The notes beneath the pieces were generated by a model. It was not told the origin of the DNA and did no database searches. It was given only the letters and a program-made list of their open reading frames with translations. From NCBI RefSeq assembly GCF_001875655.1, contig NZ_MKEQ01000001.1, forward strand, positions 2,046,001 through 2,110,000: 64,000 nucleotides of DNA. The letters run 5' to 3'. Source of the DNA: Enterobacter hormaechei ATCC 49162 (GTDB lineage Bacteria; Pseudomonadota; Gammaproteobacteria; Enterobacterales; Enterobacteriaceae). This document shows positions 17,067-27,407 of this stretch, piece after piece. The position numbers and the translations under genes were made by a program. The number at the start of each line of letters is the position of its first letter. The stretch's first letter is position 1.

Positions 17067-18593
17067 ATGAAGTTGCCCTTTAAGCCACATCTGCTTGTCC
17101 TTCTGTGCAGTGCCGGGCTGTTTGCCGCCTCTGGCGTGATGTTTGTCAAAAGCCGTGCAACGGAGCCTGTTGCACCGGCCCCCATCGCACAACAACCGGC
17201 AGCACCGGCTACGCCTGCTGCGGCACAGCCCGCCCCAGTCGTCACGCCAACTTATACTGCGGCGCAAATCGATCAGTGGGTTGCTCCCATTGCGCTCTAC
17301 CCGGATGCCCTGCTGTCGCAGATCTTAATGGCGTCCACCTACCCGTCTAACGTTATCCAGGCAGCGCAGTGGTCCAAAGACAACCCTAAAATGGAAGGAG
17401 ACGCTGCGATTCAGGCCGTTGCCAGCCAGCCCTGGGATCCCAGCGTAAAATCGCTGGTCGCGTTCCCTCAGCTGATGTCGCTGATGGGTGAAAACCCGCC
17501 GTGGGTACAAAATCTGGGCGATGCGTTTCTCGCACAGCCGAAGGACGTGATGGATTCGGTGCAACGCTTGCGCCTGCTGGCACAACAAACCGGTGCGCTG
17601 CAATCCACGCCGCAGCAGACGGTCACCACCGTAACGAAGCCCGCACCGGCAAAAACAACATCAACAACGGCAACGGAAACAACCACCAGCCCGACCGTTA
17701 TTAAGATCGAGTCCGCCGATCCGCAGGTGGTTTACGTCCCCACCTATAACCCGAATACGGTTTACGGTACATGGCCCAACACCACTTACCCGCCGGTGTA
17801 TCTGCCGCCCTCCCCCGGCGAGCAATTCACCGACAGCCTGGTCAAAGGTTTAGGTTTCAGCCTCGGGGTCGCAACAACCTATGCCATCTTCAGCAATATC
17901 GACTGGGATGATGACGATGACTGGGATCATCACCATGATGACTGGGATAATCGCGGCGGCTATAACCACAACGGTGACAACAACATCAATATTAACGTTG
18001 ATAACTTCAACAGAATCAGCGGGCAGCATCTCACCGATATCAATCGCACCTGGCAGCACAATCCGGCCTATCGTGAGGGCGTTCCGTACCCAAATAACCA
18101 GCTGGCTAACCGTTTCCACTCCACAAATACCGCCACCGGCCTGAGCGCAACGCAGCAAAAGCCGGTTAATCGCGACAGCCAGCGCCAGGCCGCGCTCAGC
18201 CAGATGGAGAAATCAACGGGGAAAACTCTCCCGCACACAGGCTCGCGGGATGCTCAGCGTCTGGCCTCGACGCAGCAGTTAAAGCAGATTTCGCAGCGCA
18301 ATAACTACCGTGGGTATGACACCAGGCCGCAGACCGTAAAACGCGCGAGTGCGCCGCAGCGTGAACATCATCAGGCTGCCGTGCACAGACAGGAGAAGCG
18401 GGTTTCACAGACGGTACAGCAGCCAGCCAGGCTGCATCGGGCCAATGCCCTGAGCGGCAACGACAGCCGCTCCGCGAACTGGCAGGCGCAGCAGCAGCGC
18501 GGGGCACAAAGCCGGCAGCTCGTTACTCGTCAACATCAGCCGCGCCAGCTCACTGGCGAACGCGCTGAACGCCATGAATTCCGTCATCGTTAA
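17067..18593 (+). CDS. yacH: YacH-like DUF3300 protein, exported
   Basis: 508 residues from the ATG at 17067 (MKLPFKPHLLVLLCSAGLFAASG, a signal or anchor segment); it is shorter than E. coli YacH (about 617). A Pro/Ala-rich linker (residues 37-65) precedes the DUF3300 domain (about 70-255: IDQWVAPIALYPDALLSQIL, then VVYVPTYNP). Next comes a striking acidic and histidine cluster (DWDDDDDWDHHHDDWDN, about 282-298) that could bind metal, then a low-complexity tail rich in Gln, Arg and His. Function is unknown. It sits 10 bases before a DUF2950 gene, a pairing that recurs in bacteria, so they are probably one operon. Confidence 0.85.
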   Translation: MKLPFKPHLLVLLCSAGLFAASGVMFVKSRATEPVAPAPIAQQPAAPATPAAAQPAPVVTPTYTAAQIDQWVAPIALYPDALLSQILMASTYPSNVIQAAQWSKDNPKMEGDAAIQAVASQPWDPSVKSLVAFPQLMSLMGENPPWVQNLGDAFLAQPKDVMDSVQRLRLLAQQTGALQSTPQQTVTTVTKPAPAKTTSTTATETTTSPTVIKIESADPQVVYVPTYNPNTVYGTWPNTTYPPVYLPPSPGEQFTDSLVKGLGFSLGVATTYAIFSNIDWDDDDDWDHHHDDWDNRGGYNHNGDNNININVDNFNRISGQHLTDINRTWQHNPAYREGVPYPNNQLANRFHSTNTATGLSATQQKPVNRDSQRQAALSQMEKSTGKTLPHTGSRDAQRLASTQQLKQISQRNNYRGYDTRPQTVKRASAPQREHHQAAVHRQEKRVSQTVQQPARLHRANALSGNDSRSANWQAQQQRGAQSRQLVTRQHQPRQLTGERAERHEFRHR

Positions 18594-18603
18594 GGGAGCC
18601 GAC

Positions 18604-19395
18604 ATGAAACGTCAATTACTCAGTGGAATGGTGTTGTTCATGGTCTCGGCGACCGTCATGGCCCAGCAATCGTTCAGTTCACCAGAACAGGCGACCAGTG
18701 CGCTGGCAAGCGCCATCAGCGAGCAAAACGAAAGTGCCATGAACAACCTGCTCGGTGAAAACTGGCGCGATTTTCTGCCGCCCGAAGGCGTTGATCCTGA
18801 TGCGGTCGATCGCTTCCTGCGCGACTGGAAAGTGCGTCATAACACCGTTGTCGAAGGGGATACGGCGCATCTTGTGGTCGGAGACAGCGGCTGGCAGCTT
18901 CCCATTCCGGTAATCAAAACCGCCTCCGGCTGGCAGTTTGACATCAAAGAAGGGGCCGAGGAGATCCTCACCCGCGAAATTGGGCGTAACGAACTCGCCG
19001 CCATTGAAGCCCTGCATGCCTACGTGGTTGCTCAGCAGAGCTACTTTGCGATGAACCAGACATACGCGCAGAAGATAGTCAGTTCTGAAGGGAAAAAGGA
19101 CGGGCTGTACTGGCCCGTTTCGCCTGGCGAAGCGCCAAGTCCGCTTGGCCCGGCGTTCAGTCCGAAAGAGCCAGGTGCGGGATACCACGGCTATCGCTTC
19201 CGCATCCTGCCAGATAATAACGGCTTTGCGATGGTGGCCTGGCCGGTTAGTTACGGCCAGTCAGGAGTGATGAGTTTTATGATCAATCAGGATGACAAAG
19301 TGTACCAGAGCAATCTCGGCGGTGAGTCAGCCAGGAAAGCCCAGGCATTGACCATGTACAGACCCGATACATCCTGGCAACCCGTTGCGCCTTGA
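18604..19395 (+). CDS. DUF2950 family exported protein
   Basis: 263 residues from the ATG at 18604 with AAGGGAGC upstream; the longer start at 18574 overlaps yacH. A signal peptide (MKRQLLSGMVLFMVSATVMA) precedes a domain with the DUF2950 features: FSSPEQATSALASAI, a wrapped WRDFLPPEGVD segment, IGRNELAAIEALHAYVVAQQ, and the C-terminal GYHGYRFRIL and FAMVAWPVSYGQSGVMSF. No enzyme motif is evident. It is coupled to the DUF3300 gene and probably acts with it at the envelope. E. coli K-12 lacks it at this locus. Confidence 0.85.
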   Translation: MKRQLLSGMVLFMVSATVMAQQSFSSPEQATSALASAISEQNESAMNNLLGENWRDFLPPEGVDPDAVDRFLRDWKVRHNTVVEGDTAHLVVGDSGWQLPIPVIKTASGWQFDIKEGAEEILTREIGRNELAAIEALHAYVVAQQSYFAMNQTYAQKIVSSEGKKDGLYWPVSPGEAPSPLGPAFSPKEPGAGYHGYRFRILPDNNGFAMVAWPVSYGQSGVMSFMINQDDKVYQSNLGGESARKAQALTMYRPDTSWQPVAP

Positions 19396-19437
19396 TAGTA
19401 TGATTGCACTTCGCCAGCAGGGGCGAGAGAGTGAGGA

Positions 19438-19459
19438 AAACGCCTCCAAAGAGGCGTTT
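19438..19459 (+). terminator. Hairpin after the DUF2950 gene
   Basis: A 9-bp stem AAACGCCTC/GAGGCGTTT with loop CAAA, 43 bases after the stop. The stem ends in TTT but no longer U-tract follows. Its arms resemble those of the lpd terminator 1.7 kb away. Confidence 0.55.
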
Positions 19460-19511
19460 ACAGAGCTGAAGAGGCTTATTTCGTCTATGCTTTCAGGCAA
19501 GTACAGATGAA

Positions 19512-20912
19512 TTATTTAACAAAGCTATAGGTAACATTCCCCTGCAAATCTGCTGGCATCTTTGTGATATCTGTTCTGGCCTCTTCGCCCCATTCAAAGA
19601 GACGACCATCGTTGCGCAGAGCGCAAAAACGATAGCCGCAGGCATAGATAGCACGAATATCATAGAGCTCGTTTGCAACAGGCGTGGTGTCACCGCCCTC
19701 CCCAGGATGCCCCCAAGCCACTACGGAACCATCACGGCGAAGCGCGGCAAAAGCCCCCCATCCAGCGGACAGAGAAACCACATCGGACAAATCCGCAGGC
19801 ATCTTTTTTTCAAAATGTGTAGCAGATCCCCAGCAGTACACTTTTCCTTCAGAAGTTAAAAAAGCATAACTGCTATTAGCTGCCCCCTGGACATCTATAA
19901 TATTCGTCAGACTGGCAATCTCCTCCGGAAGCTCGACCAGAGAATAATCCTGCCCCCAAAACACGACGCTGCCGTTCTGTCTCAAGGCAATAAAAGTCGA
20001 ACTGGTACAATGTACGGAAACAATATCCGTCAGACTGGCGATGTTATCCGGAATGACAGCACCATACCGGGTACTTCCCCATGAAAAAATACTGCCTGAA
20101 GCTCTGAGTGCGACAAATGCACCAACGTTGCTATAAAGGGTGATCACATCATTCACTTCTTTCAGATGTACCGGCAACTCACCACCATAGGCTGCATCCC
20201 CCCAGGTAATAACATGGCCATTTTGGGTAATTCCCGCAAAGGCATATTCTGTAGTCTGGATGGCAATGAAGTCTTTACGCTCGGCAATGTCTGCTGGAAA
20301 ATCATTATGTGAAGTACCATCTGTCCACTGCACTACCTGGTTATTAGCCCGCAATGCCAGATAGGTATAATTACCCTGATCTGTAAAATATTGGGCCACT
20401 TTAATATCTACAATATCATCCAACGCCGCCACGTTATCCGGTAAAGGGTTATCATCATCGACGGACCAGGTAAATACCTGACCATTGGCATTAACCGCAG
20501 CAGACACATCCCAGCCACCGTAAACGGCTCTGACGTTATGATTTCGATCGCTTGTTGGTGATGTACCACCATTTTGGGGCATTCCCCACGCTTCAACAGT
20601 ACCGTCATTTTTAATGACCGCTAATGCGGAACCCGAACCACCAAAATTACTGATATTAATGACGTCACCCAGTCGATAAACATCGGAATTTGCCAGCAAG
20701 CGTACATCTGGACGAGTGTCAGTAAAAACGGGGCCGGTAAAGCGAGATGTGGTCTCATCTTCATACCACCAGTCAACGCTCACCGGTTGCAGCGTTTCTT
20801 TATCCAGGGCAACGAGTTTATGCGTCGCACTTGCCCAGCAACTTCCTGATTGAGTTCTGGCCCCCATTACTTTTAAATCACGAATATCAGATGTTAATTC
20901 ATTACTTTTCAT
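19512..20912 (-). CDS. RCC1-repeat (beta-propeller) protein, accessory
   Basis: 466 residues made almost wholly of RCC1-type repeats of about 50 residues. Examples are the pattern ALRxxGxVxxWG followed by a P(D/E)xIASLTDI stretch, seen in SIFSWGSTRYG, SVVFWGQDYS, KVYCWGSATH and SVVAWGHPGEGG, giving a predicted seven-bladed propeller. There is no signal peptide, membrane helix or catalytic domain. RCC1 proteins are best known as eukaryotic Ran exchange factors; bacterial ones include Legionella effectors and many of unknown role. AAAGGG precedes the ATG. It stands alone between a DUF2950 gene and lpd with AT-rich flanks; E. coli has no gene here. Acquisition by transfer is likely. Confidence 0.8.
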   Translation of the reverse strand: MKSNELTSDIRDLKVMGARTQSGSCWASATHKLVALDKETLQPVSVDWWYEDETTSRFTGPVFTDTRPDVRLLANSDVYRLGDVINISNFGGSGSALAVIKNDGTVEAWGMPQNGGTSPTSDRNHNVRAVYGGWDVSAAVNANGQVFTWSVDDDNPLPDNVAALDDIVDIKVAQYFTDQGNYTYLALRANNQVVQWTDGTSHNDFPADIAERKDFIAIQTTEYAFAGITQNGHVITWGDAAYGGELPVHLKEVNDVITLYSNVGAFVALRASGSIFSWGSTRYGAVIPDNIASLTDIVSVHCTSSTFIALRQNGSVVFWGQDYSLVELPEEIASLTNIIDVQGAANSSYAFLTSEGKVYCWGSATHFEKKMPADLSDVVSLSAGWGAFAALRRDGSVVAWGHPGEGGDTTPVANELYDIRAIYACGYRFCALRNDGRLFEWGEEARTDITKMPADLQGNVTYSFVK

Positions 20913-20950
20913 AATAATACCCTTTCTGGAGTAAAGTAATCATCCGAACA

Positions 20951-20978
20951 GTAATACACCCTTTATAATTTAAGTCAA
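20951..20978 (-). promoter_or_regulatory. Candidate promoter of the RCC1-repeat gene
   Basis: On the minus strand TTGACT (20973-20978) and TATTAC (20951-20956) are 16 bases apart, 39 bases before the ATG. The remaining 20979-21141 is AT-rich and shows no gene. Confidence 0.4.
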
Positions 20979-21143
20979 ATTAACTAACCCACTATTAAAA
21001 ACAATAAAAATATTGGAAACATATAATCGCTTTTAAAAAAGAATTGGAATAATTTGAACTATAAATACACTCGCCAATTAGCATATAAATAATTGATTGG
21101 TTTTCTTATTAACATTAACAGTTAGCAATTTGGAATTACAGCC

Positions 21144-21170
21144 AAAAAAAACGCCTCCATCGGAGGCGTT
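21144..21170 (-). terminator. Intrinsic terminator of lpd
   Basis: A 9-bp stem AACGCCTCC/GGAGGCGTT with a 3-base loop is followed on the minus strand by eight T residues, 18 bases after the lpd stop. This is a textbook Rho-independent site. Confidence 0.9.
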
Positions 21171-21188
21171 TCGCAATCAAGAAGAAAC

Positions 21189-22613
21189 TTATTTCTTCTT
21201 CGCTTTCGCGTTTGGCAGGTCGGTGATGCTACCTTCAAACACTTCTGCCGCCAGGCCAACGGACTCGTGCAGAGTCGGGTGAGCGTGGATGGTCAGCGCG
21301 ATGTCTTCCGCGTCACAGCCCATTTCGATAGCCAGACCGATTTCACCCAGCAGCTCGCCGCCGTTGGTACCGACAATCGCACCACCGATCACACGGTGAG
21401 TCTCTTTGTCGAAGATCAGTTTGGTCATACCGTCTGCGCAGTCGGACGCGATAGCACGGCCAGAAGCAGCCCACGGGAAGGTGGCGGTTTCGTAGCTGAT
21501 GCCTTTCTCTTTCGCTTCTTTCTCGGTCAGACCGACCCATGCCACTTCTGGCTCGGTGTAGGCGATAGATGGGATCACTTTCGGATCGAAGTAATGCTTC
21601 ATGCCAGCGATAACTTCAGCGGCAACGTGACCTTCGTGAACACCTTTGTGCGCCAGCATTGGCTGACCGACGATATCGCCGATAGCAAAGATGTGCGGCA
21701 CGTTGGTGCGCAGCTGTTTGTCAACGCGGATGAAGCCACGGTCGTCCACTTCCACGCCAGCTTTGCCCGCGTCGAGGTTTTTACCGTTCGGCACACGACC
21801 GATCGCCACCAGCACGGCGTCGTAACGCTGTGGTTCGGATGGGGCTTTTTTGCCTTCCATGGAAACGTAAATACCGTCTTCTTTCGCTTCAACGGCAGTC
21901 ACTTTGGTTTCCAGCATCAGGTTGAACTTCTTGCTGATGCGTTTGGTGAAGACTTTAACGATGTCTTTGTCGGCAGCCGGGATAACCTGGTCGAACATTT
22001 CAACCACGTCGATCTTTGAACCCAGCGCATGGTACACGGTCCCCATTTCCAGACCGATGATGCCGCCGCCCATAACCAGCAGACGCTCAGGAACGGTTTT
22101 CAGCTCCAGCGCATCGGTGGAATCCCACACGCGTGGATCTTCATGTGGAATGAATGGCAGTTCGATTGGGCGAGAACCTGCCGCGATGATCGCGTTGTCG
22201 AAGTTGATCACGGTTTTGCCGTTTTCGCCTTCCACTTCCAGGGTGTTCGCACCGGTGAATTTACCCAGACCGTTTACCACTTTCACTTTACGGCCTTTGG
22301 CCATACCCGCCAGACCGCCGGTCAGCTGAGTGATAACTTTCTCTTTCCAGGTACGAATTTTGTCGATATCGGTTTTCGGCTCGCCGAAGACGATACCGTG
22401 TTCAGCCAGCGCTTTGGCTTCTTCGATAACTTTCGCTACGTGCAGCAGCGCTTTAGAAGGGATACAGCCGACGTTCAGACAAACACCGCCGAGGGTGTTG
22501 TAACGTTCTACGATGACGGTTTCCAGACCTAAATCCGCGGCGCGAAATGCTGCGGAGTAACCTGCCGGGCCTGCCCCAAGTACTACGACCTGAGTTTTGA
22601 TTTCTGTGCTCAT
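21189..22613 (-). CDS. lpd: Dihydrolipoyl dehydrogenase (E3)
   Basis: 474 residues from the second of two adjacent ATG codons (22613), which is better spaced from AAGAGG than the first at 22616. It reoxidises dihydrolipoamide with FAD and NAD for the pyruvate and 2-oxoglutarate dehydrogenase complexes and the glycine cleavage system. The FAD motif GAGPAGYSAA is near residue 13, the redox disulfide is Cys45-Cys50 (GGVCLNVGC), the NAD motif is GGGIIGLE, and the catalytic pair lies in HAHPTLHE near the end. It has its own promoter and terminator in addition to readthrough from aceEF. Confidence 0.98.
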   Translation of the reverse strand: MSTEIKTQVVVLGAGPAGYSAAFRAADLGLETVIVERYNTLGGVCLNVGCIPSKALLHVAKVIEEAKALAEHGIVFGEPKTDIDKIRTWKEKVITQLTGGLAGMAKGRKVKVVNGLGKFTGANTLEVEGENGKTVINFDNAIIAAGSRPIELPFIPHEDPRVWDSTDALELKTVPERLLVMGGGIIGLEMGTVYHALGSKIDVVEMFDQVIPAADKDIVKVFTKRISKKFNLMLETKVTAVEAKEDGIYVSMEGKKAPSEPQRYDAVLVAIGRVPNGKNLDAGKAGVEVDDRGFIRVDKQLRTNVPHIFAIGDIVGQPMLAHKGVHEGHVAAEVIAGMKHYFDPKVIPSIAYTEPEVAWVGLTEKEAKEKGISYETATFPWAASGRAIASDCADGMTKLIFDKETHRVIGGAIVGTNGGELLGEIGLAIEMGCDAEDIALTIHAHPTLHESVGLAAEVFEGSITDLPNAKAKKK

Positions 22614-22665
22614 CATGACCTCTTAATGTATACCCGTCGTCCACCGGGTCGTTCTATCCGCCCGT

Positions 22666-22694
22666 ATTTTACAAAATTGTTAACAATTTTGAAA
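22666..22694 (-). promoter_or_regulatory. lpd promoter with an 18-base perfect palindrome in its spacer
   Basis: On the minus strand a -10 TAAAAT (22666-22671) and a weak -35 TTTCAA (22689-22694) are 17 bases apart. AAAATTGTTAACAATTTT (22673-22690) between them is a perfect 18-base palindrome containing TGTTAACA, which resembles part of ArcA-type sites. lpd having a separate regulated promoter is known in E. coli. Confidence 0.55.
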
Positions 22695-22757
22695 CAACAA
22701 ACGGCTCACGAATTATCGCTTTCACCAATAACCTCAAAAACCCCATGAGATTATCAG

Positions 22758-22784
22758 AAAAAAGCCGGCCGACTGGCCGGCTTT
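22758..22784 (-). terminator. Terminator after aceF
   Basis: A 10-bp stem AAAGCCGGCC/GGCCGGCTTT with loop GACT (plus strand) is followed on the minus strand by six T residues, directly after the aceF stop. It would limit transcription from pdhR-aceEF into lpd. Confidence 0.88.
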
Positions 22785-22788
22785 TCGA

Positions 22789-24690
22789 TTACATCACCAG
22801 GCGGCGAATGTCGCTCAGCATGTTGTTGATGATGGTGATGAAACGCGCACCATCAGCCCCGTCGATCACGCGGTGGTCGAAGGACAGAGAGATTGGCATC
22901 ATCAGACGCGGCACGAACTCTTTGCCATTCCACACCGGCTCCATCGCGGACTTGGACACACCGAGGATAGCCACTTCCGGCGCGTTAACAATCGGCGCGA
23001 AGTGGGTGGTACCCAGGCCGCCGATGCTGGAGATAGTAAAGCAGCCGCCCTGCATTTCGCCGGCAGTCAGCTTACCATCACGCGCTTTTTTGGAGATGGT
23101 GGTCAGTTCACGGGACAGCTCGGTAATGCTCTTCTTGTTCACGTCTTTGAAGACCGGAACAACCAGACCATTTGGCGTATCAACCGCAACACCGATGTTG
23201 ATGTATTTCTTCAGCGTCAGCTTCTGGCCATCTTCGGACAGGGAGCTGTTGAAGCGTGGCATCTGCTCAAGGGCAGCGGCAACCGCTTTCATGATGAAGA
23301 CCACTGGGGTGAATTTCACGTCCAGCTTACGCTTCTCAGCTTCGGCGTTCTGCTGCTTACGGAACGCTTCCAGATCGGTGATATCGGTTTTGTCGAAGTG
23401 GGTAACGTGCGGGATCATCACCCAGTTACGGCTCAGGTTCGCACCAGAGATTTTCTGGATACGGCCCAGCTCCACTTCTTCGATTTCACCGAACTTGCTG
23501 AAGTCCACTTTCGGCCATGGCAGCATGCCCGGGATACCGCCGCCAGCGGCTGCCGCAGGTGCAGCTTCGGCGCGTTTCACCGCGTCTTTCACGTAAGCCT
23601 GAACGTCTTCGCGCAGGATGCGACCTTTACGGCCTGTACCCTTCACTTTCGCCAGGTTCACACCGAATTCGCGCGCCAGGCGGCGAATCAGCGGGGTAGC
23701 GTGGACGTAAGCGTCGTTTTCAGCGAACTCTGATTTTTCTGCTTTCGCAGCAGGGGCAGCCGCTGGTTTAGCAGCCTGAGCCGGTGCAGCAGCCGGTGCC
23801 GGAGCAGCCGCGGCAGCTGGAGCGGCGGCAGGCGCCGCGCCTTCCACTTCGAAGACCATGATCAGAGAGCCGGTAGACACTTTGTCGCCGGTGCTGATTT
23901 TGATCTCTTTAACAGTACCCGCGAACGGCGCAGGCACTTCCATAGAAGCTTTGTCGCCTTCTACGGTGATCAGTGACTGTTCAGCGGCAACTTTGTCGCC
24001 CACTTTCACCATCACTTCGGTCACTTCAACTTCGTCACCGCCGATGTCCGGTACGTTAACGTCTTTCGCGCCGCCAGCCGCTGCTGGTGCAGCAGCCTGT
24101 GCCGGAGCAGCTTCCGCTTTCGCTGGAGCCGCAGCGCCTTCAGCGCCCGCCACTTCGAAAATCATGATCAGGGAACCCGTGGACACTTTGTCACCGGTGT
24201 TGATTTTGATCTCTTTAACGGTACCGGCGAACGGTGCAGGTACTTCCATAGAGGCTTTGTCGCCTTCTACGGTGATCAGTGACTGCTCAGCCGCAACGGT
24301 GTCGCCCACTTTCACCAGGATTTCAGTGACTTCTACTTCGTCACCGCCGATGTCAGGCACGTTCACTTCTTTCGCTGCCGCGGCAGCGGCTGGAGCAGCG
24401 GCGGCCGGAGCGGCTTCTTTCTTCTCTTCCTGCGCAGGTGCAGCAGCTGCTGCACCGTCGGCGGAATCGAAAATCATGATCAGTTTGCCAGTCTCGGTTT
24501 TATCGCCAACAGAGACTTTGATCTCTTTAACGATGCCAGCCTGAGGAGACGGGACTTCCATAGAGGCTTTGTCGCCTTCTACGGTAATCAGCGACTGTTC
24601 AGCTTCAACTTTGTCGCCCACTTTGACCAGGATCTCGGTGATTTCAACTTCATCAGCCCCGATGTCCGGTACATTGATTTCGATAGCCAT
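22789..24690 (-). CDS. aceF: Dihydrolipoyl acetyltransferase (E2) of pyruvate dehydrogenase
   Basis: 633 residues (E. coli 630). Three tandem lipoyl domains start at about residues 1, 107 and 209, each with [10 protein letters not shown]; the lipoyl lysines are Lys41, Lys145 and Lys247. They are joined by long Ala/Pro linkers. A peripheral subunit-binding domain (about 332-370, [14 protein letters not shown]) and the catalytic acetyltransferase domain follow, with the active-site histidine near 606 in [13 protein letters not shown]. It is the core of the PDH complex, carrying acetyl groups from AceE to CoA. The lipoyl modules are also near-identical in DNA, forming direct repeats of about 310 bases. 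Confidence 0.98.
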   Translation of the reverse strand: MAIEINVPDIGADEVEITEILVKVGDKVEAEQSLITVEGDKASMEVPSPQAGIVKEIKVSVGDKTETGKLIMIFDSADGAAAAAPAQEEKKEAAPAAAAPAAAAAAKEVNVPDIGGDEVEVTEILVKVGDTVAAEQSLITVEGDKASMEVPAPFAGTVKEIKINTGDKVSTGSLIMIFEVAGAEGAAAPAKAEAAPAQAAAPAAAGGAKDVNVPDIGGDEVEVTEVMVKVGDKVAAEQSLITVEGDKASMEVPAPFAGTVKEIKISTGDKVSTGSLIMVFEVEGAAPAAAPAAAAAPAPAAAPAQAAKPAAAPAAKAEKSEFAENDAYVHATPLIRRLAREFGVNLAKVKGTGRKGRILREDVQAYVKDAVKRAEAAPAAAAGGGIPGMLPWPKVDFSKFGEIEEVELGRIQKISGANLSRNWVMIPHVTHFDKTDITDLEAFRKQQNAEAEKRKLDVKFTPVVFIMKAVAAALEQMPRFNSSLSEDGQKLTLKKYINIGVAVDTPNGLVVPVFKDVNKKSITELSRELTTISKKARDGKLTAGEMQGGCFTISSIGGLGTTHFAPIVNAPEVAILGVSKSAMEPVWNGKEFVPRLMMPISLSFDHRVIDGADGARFITIINNMLSDIRRLVM

Positions 24691-24704
24691 TATTCTTTTA
24701 CCTC

Positions 24705-27368
24705 TTACGCCAGACGCGGGTTAACTTTATCTGCATCGATGTTGAATTTGGTAATTGCGTCCGCAACCACTTTCTTATCGATTTCGCCACGTTTAGCCAG
24801 TTCGCCCAGTGCTGCTACAACCACGTAGGAAGCATCAACTTCGAAGTGGTGACGCAGGTTTTCGCGGCTGTCAGAACGACCGAAGCCGTCAGTACCCAGT
24901 ACGCGATAATCATCAGCTGGAACGTAAGTACGAACCTGCTCTGCGAACAGTTTCATATAGTCAGTAGACGCCACCGCTGGCGCGTCGTTCATCACCTGAG
25001 CGATGTACGGAACGCGTGGGGTTTCCATTGGGTGCAGCATGTTCCAGCGCTCACAATCCTGGCCATCACGCGCCAGTTCAGTGAAGGAAGTCACAGAGTA
25101 CACGTCGGAACCCACACCGTAGTCTTTCGCCAGGATCTGCGCTGCTTCACGAACGTGACGCAGGATAGAACCGGAGCCCAGCAGCTGAACTTTACCTTTG
25201 CTACCTTCAATGGTTTCGAGTTTGTAGATACCTTTACGGATACCTTCCTCGGCACCTGCTGGCATTGCCGGCATGTGGTAGTTTTCGTTCAGGGTGGTGA
25301 TGTAGTAGTAAATGTTCTCTTGCGCTTCACCGTACATGCGCTGCAAGCCGTCATGCATGATGACTGCCACTTCGTACGCGTAAGACGGGTCGTAAGAGAT
25401 ACAGTTCGGGATAGTCAGAGACTGAATGTGGCTGTGGCCATCTTCGTGCTGGAGACCTTCACCGTTCAGGGTCGTACGACCAGAAGTACCACCGATCAGG
25501 AAGCCGCGAGCCTGCTGGTCGCCTGCCTGCCAGCACAGGTCACCGATACGCTGGAACCCGAACATGGAGTAGTAAATGTAGAACGGGATCATCGGCAGGT
25601 TGTTGGTGCTGTAAGAGGTCGCAGCAGCCAGCCAGGATGCGCCTGCACCCAGTTCGTTGATACCTTCCTGAAGGATCTGACCTTTCTCGTCTTCTTTGTA
25701 GTAGGCAACCTGCTCACGGTCCTGCGGGGTGTACTGCTGGCCGTTCGGGCTGTAGATACCGATCTGACGGAACAGACCTTCCATACCGAAAGTACGCGCT
25801 TCGTCGGCGATGATTGGAACCAGACGATCTTTGATCGACTTGTTCTTCAGCATCACGTTCAGGGCACGAACGAAAGCGATGGTGGTAGAGATCTCTTTGT
25901 TCTGCTCTTCCAGCAGCTGAGAGAAGTCTTCCAGCGCTGGCAGTTCTAGCTTCTCGGTGAAGTTAGGCTGACGAGCAGGCAGGTAGCCTTTCAGTGCCTG
26001 ACGACGTTCGTGCAGGTACTTGTGCTCTTCAGACCCTTCCGGGAAGGTGATGTAAGACAGGTTTTCAACCTGCTCATCGGTCACTGGAACGTTGAAACGG
26101 TCGCGGATATAACGCACGCCGTCCATGTTCATTTTCTTAACCTGGTGAGCGATGTTTTTACCTTCTGCGGTATCACCCATGCCGTAACCTTTGATGGTGT
26201 GGGCCAGGATCACAGTCGCTTTACCTTTGGTTTCACGCGCTTTTTTCAGTGCAGCGTAAACTTTCTTCGGATCGTGACCACCGCGGTTCAGCGCCCAGAT
26301 CTGCTCATCAGTCCAGTCTGCAACCAGGGCTGCGGTTTCAGGATATTTGCCGAAGAAGTGCTCACGTACGTAGGCACCGTCTTTGGATTTGAAGGTCTGG
26401 TAGTCGCCGTCAACGGTTTCGTTCATCAGCTGGATCAGTTTACCGCTGGTGTCTTTACGCAGCAGCTCATCCCAACGACCGCCCCACATCACTTTGATCA
26501 CGTTCCAGCCTGCACCTGCGAAGATGCCTTCCAGCTCGTTGATGATCTTGCCGTTACCGGTTACCGGACCATCCAGACGTTGCAGGTTACAGTTGATGAC
26601 GAAGCACAGGTTGTCCAGCTTCTCACGGGTCGCGATGGTGATCGCGCCTTTAGATTCTGGTTCATCCATCTCACCGTCGCCCAGGAAGGCGTAAACGGTC
26701 TGCTCAGAGGTGTCTTTCAGACCACGGTGTTCCAGGTACTTCAGGAATTTAGCCTGGTAGATCGCACCGATTGGACCCAGACCCATAGATACGGTCGGGA
26801 ACTGCCAGAACTCAGGCATCAGTTTAGGGTGCGGGTAAGAAGACAGACCCTTACCGTGAACTTCCTGACGGAAGTTGTTCATCTGCTCTTCAGTCAGACG
26901 ACCTTCCAGGAAGGCGCGTGCATAGATGCCCGGAGAGATGTGGCCCTGGAAGTAAACCAGATCGCCGCCATCTTTCTCGTTCGCTGCACGGAAGAAGTGG
27001 TTGAAGCACACTTCGTAAATGGTCGCAGAAGACTGGAAGGACGCCATGTGGCCACCCAGCTCCAGGTCTTTCTTGGATGCGCGCAGAACGGTCATGATGG
27101 CGTTCCAGCGGATTGCAGAACGGATACGGCGTTCCAGATCCAGATTGCCCGGGTATTCCGGTTCGTCTTCGACGGCAATCGTGTTTACGTAGTTGCTAGC
27201 CCCTGCACCTGAAACCACTTTCACGCCGCCTTTGCGTGCTTCTGAAAGCAGCTGATCAATCAGATACTGAGCGCGCTCAACACCTTCTTCACGGATGACC
27301 GATTCGATCGCCTGTAGCCAGTCGCGAGTTTCGATCGGATCCACGTCATTTTGGAGACGTTCTGACAT
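24705..27368 (-). CDS. aceE: Pyruvate dehydrogenase E1 component
   Basis: 887 residues, exactly the E. coli length. A homodimeric thiamine-diphosphate enzyme that decarboxylates pyruvate and acetylates the lipoyl arms of AceF. The ThDP/Mg motif begins at [12 protein letters not shown] (about residue 230) and ends near [16 protein letters not shown] precedes the ATG at 27368. aceF follows after 14 bases. Between it and pdhR is a long, conserved-looking stem-loop. Confidence 0.98.
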   Translation of the reverse strand: MSERLQNDVDPIETRDWLQAIESVIREEGVERAQYLIDQLLSEARKGGVKVVSGAGASNYVNTIAVEDEPEYPGNLDLERRIRSAIRWNAIMTVLRASKKDLELGGHMASFQSSATIYEVCFNHFFRAANEKDGGDLVYFQGHISPGIYARAFLEGRLTEEQMNNFRQEVHGKGLSSYPHPKLMPEFWQFPTVSMGLGPIGAIYQAKFLKYLEHRGLKDTSEQTVYAFLGDGEMDEPESKGAITIATREKLDNLCFVINCNLQRLDGPVTGNGKIINELEGIFAGAGWNVIKVMWGGRWDELLRKDTSGKLIQLMNETVDGDYQTFKSKDGAYVREHFFGKYPETAALVADWTDEQIWALNRGGHDPKKVYAALKKARETKGKATVILAHTIKGYGMGDTAEGKNIAHQVKKMNMDGVRYIRDRFNVPVTDEQVENLSYITFPEGSEEHKYLHERRQALKGYLPARQPNFTEKLELPALEDFSQLLEEQNKEISTTIAFVRALNVMLKNKSIKDRLVPIIADEARTFGMEGLFRQIGIYSPNGQQYTPQDREQVAYYKEDEKGQILQEGINELGAGASWLAAATSYSTNNLPMIPFYIYYSMFGFQRIGDLCWQAGDQQARGFLIGGTSGRTTLNGEGLQHEDGHSHIQSLTIPNCISYDPSYAYEVAVIMHDGLQRMYGEAQENIYYYITTLNENYHMPAMPAGAEEGIRKGIYKLETIEGSKGKVQLLGSGSILRHVREAAQILAKDYGVGSDVYSVTSFTELARDGQDCERWNMLHPMETPRVPYIAQVMNDAPAVASTDYMKLFAEQVRTYVPADDYRVLGTDGFGRSDSRENLRHHFEVDASYVVVAALGELAKRGEIDKKVVADAITKFNIDADKVNPRLA

Positions 27369-27407
27369 GGGGGTATTCCTTATCTATCTAATACGTTGAT
27401 TTGTCTG

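Noticed and set aside
23858..24700. Direct repeats of about 310 bases, considered as a mobile or CRISPR-like array
   Set aside because: They are the three lipoyl-domain coding modules of aceF, in frame and of expected spacing.
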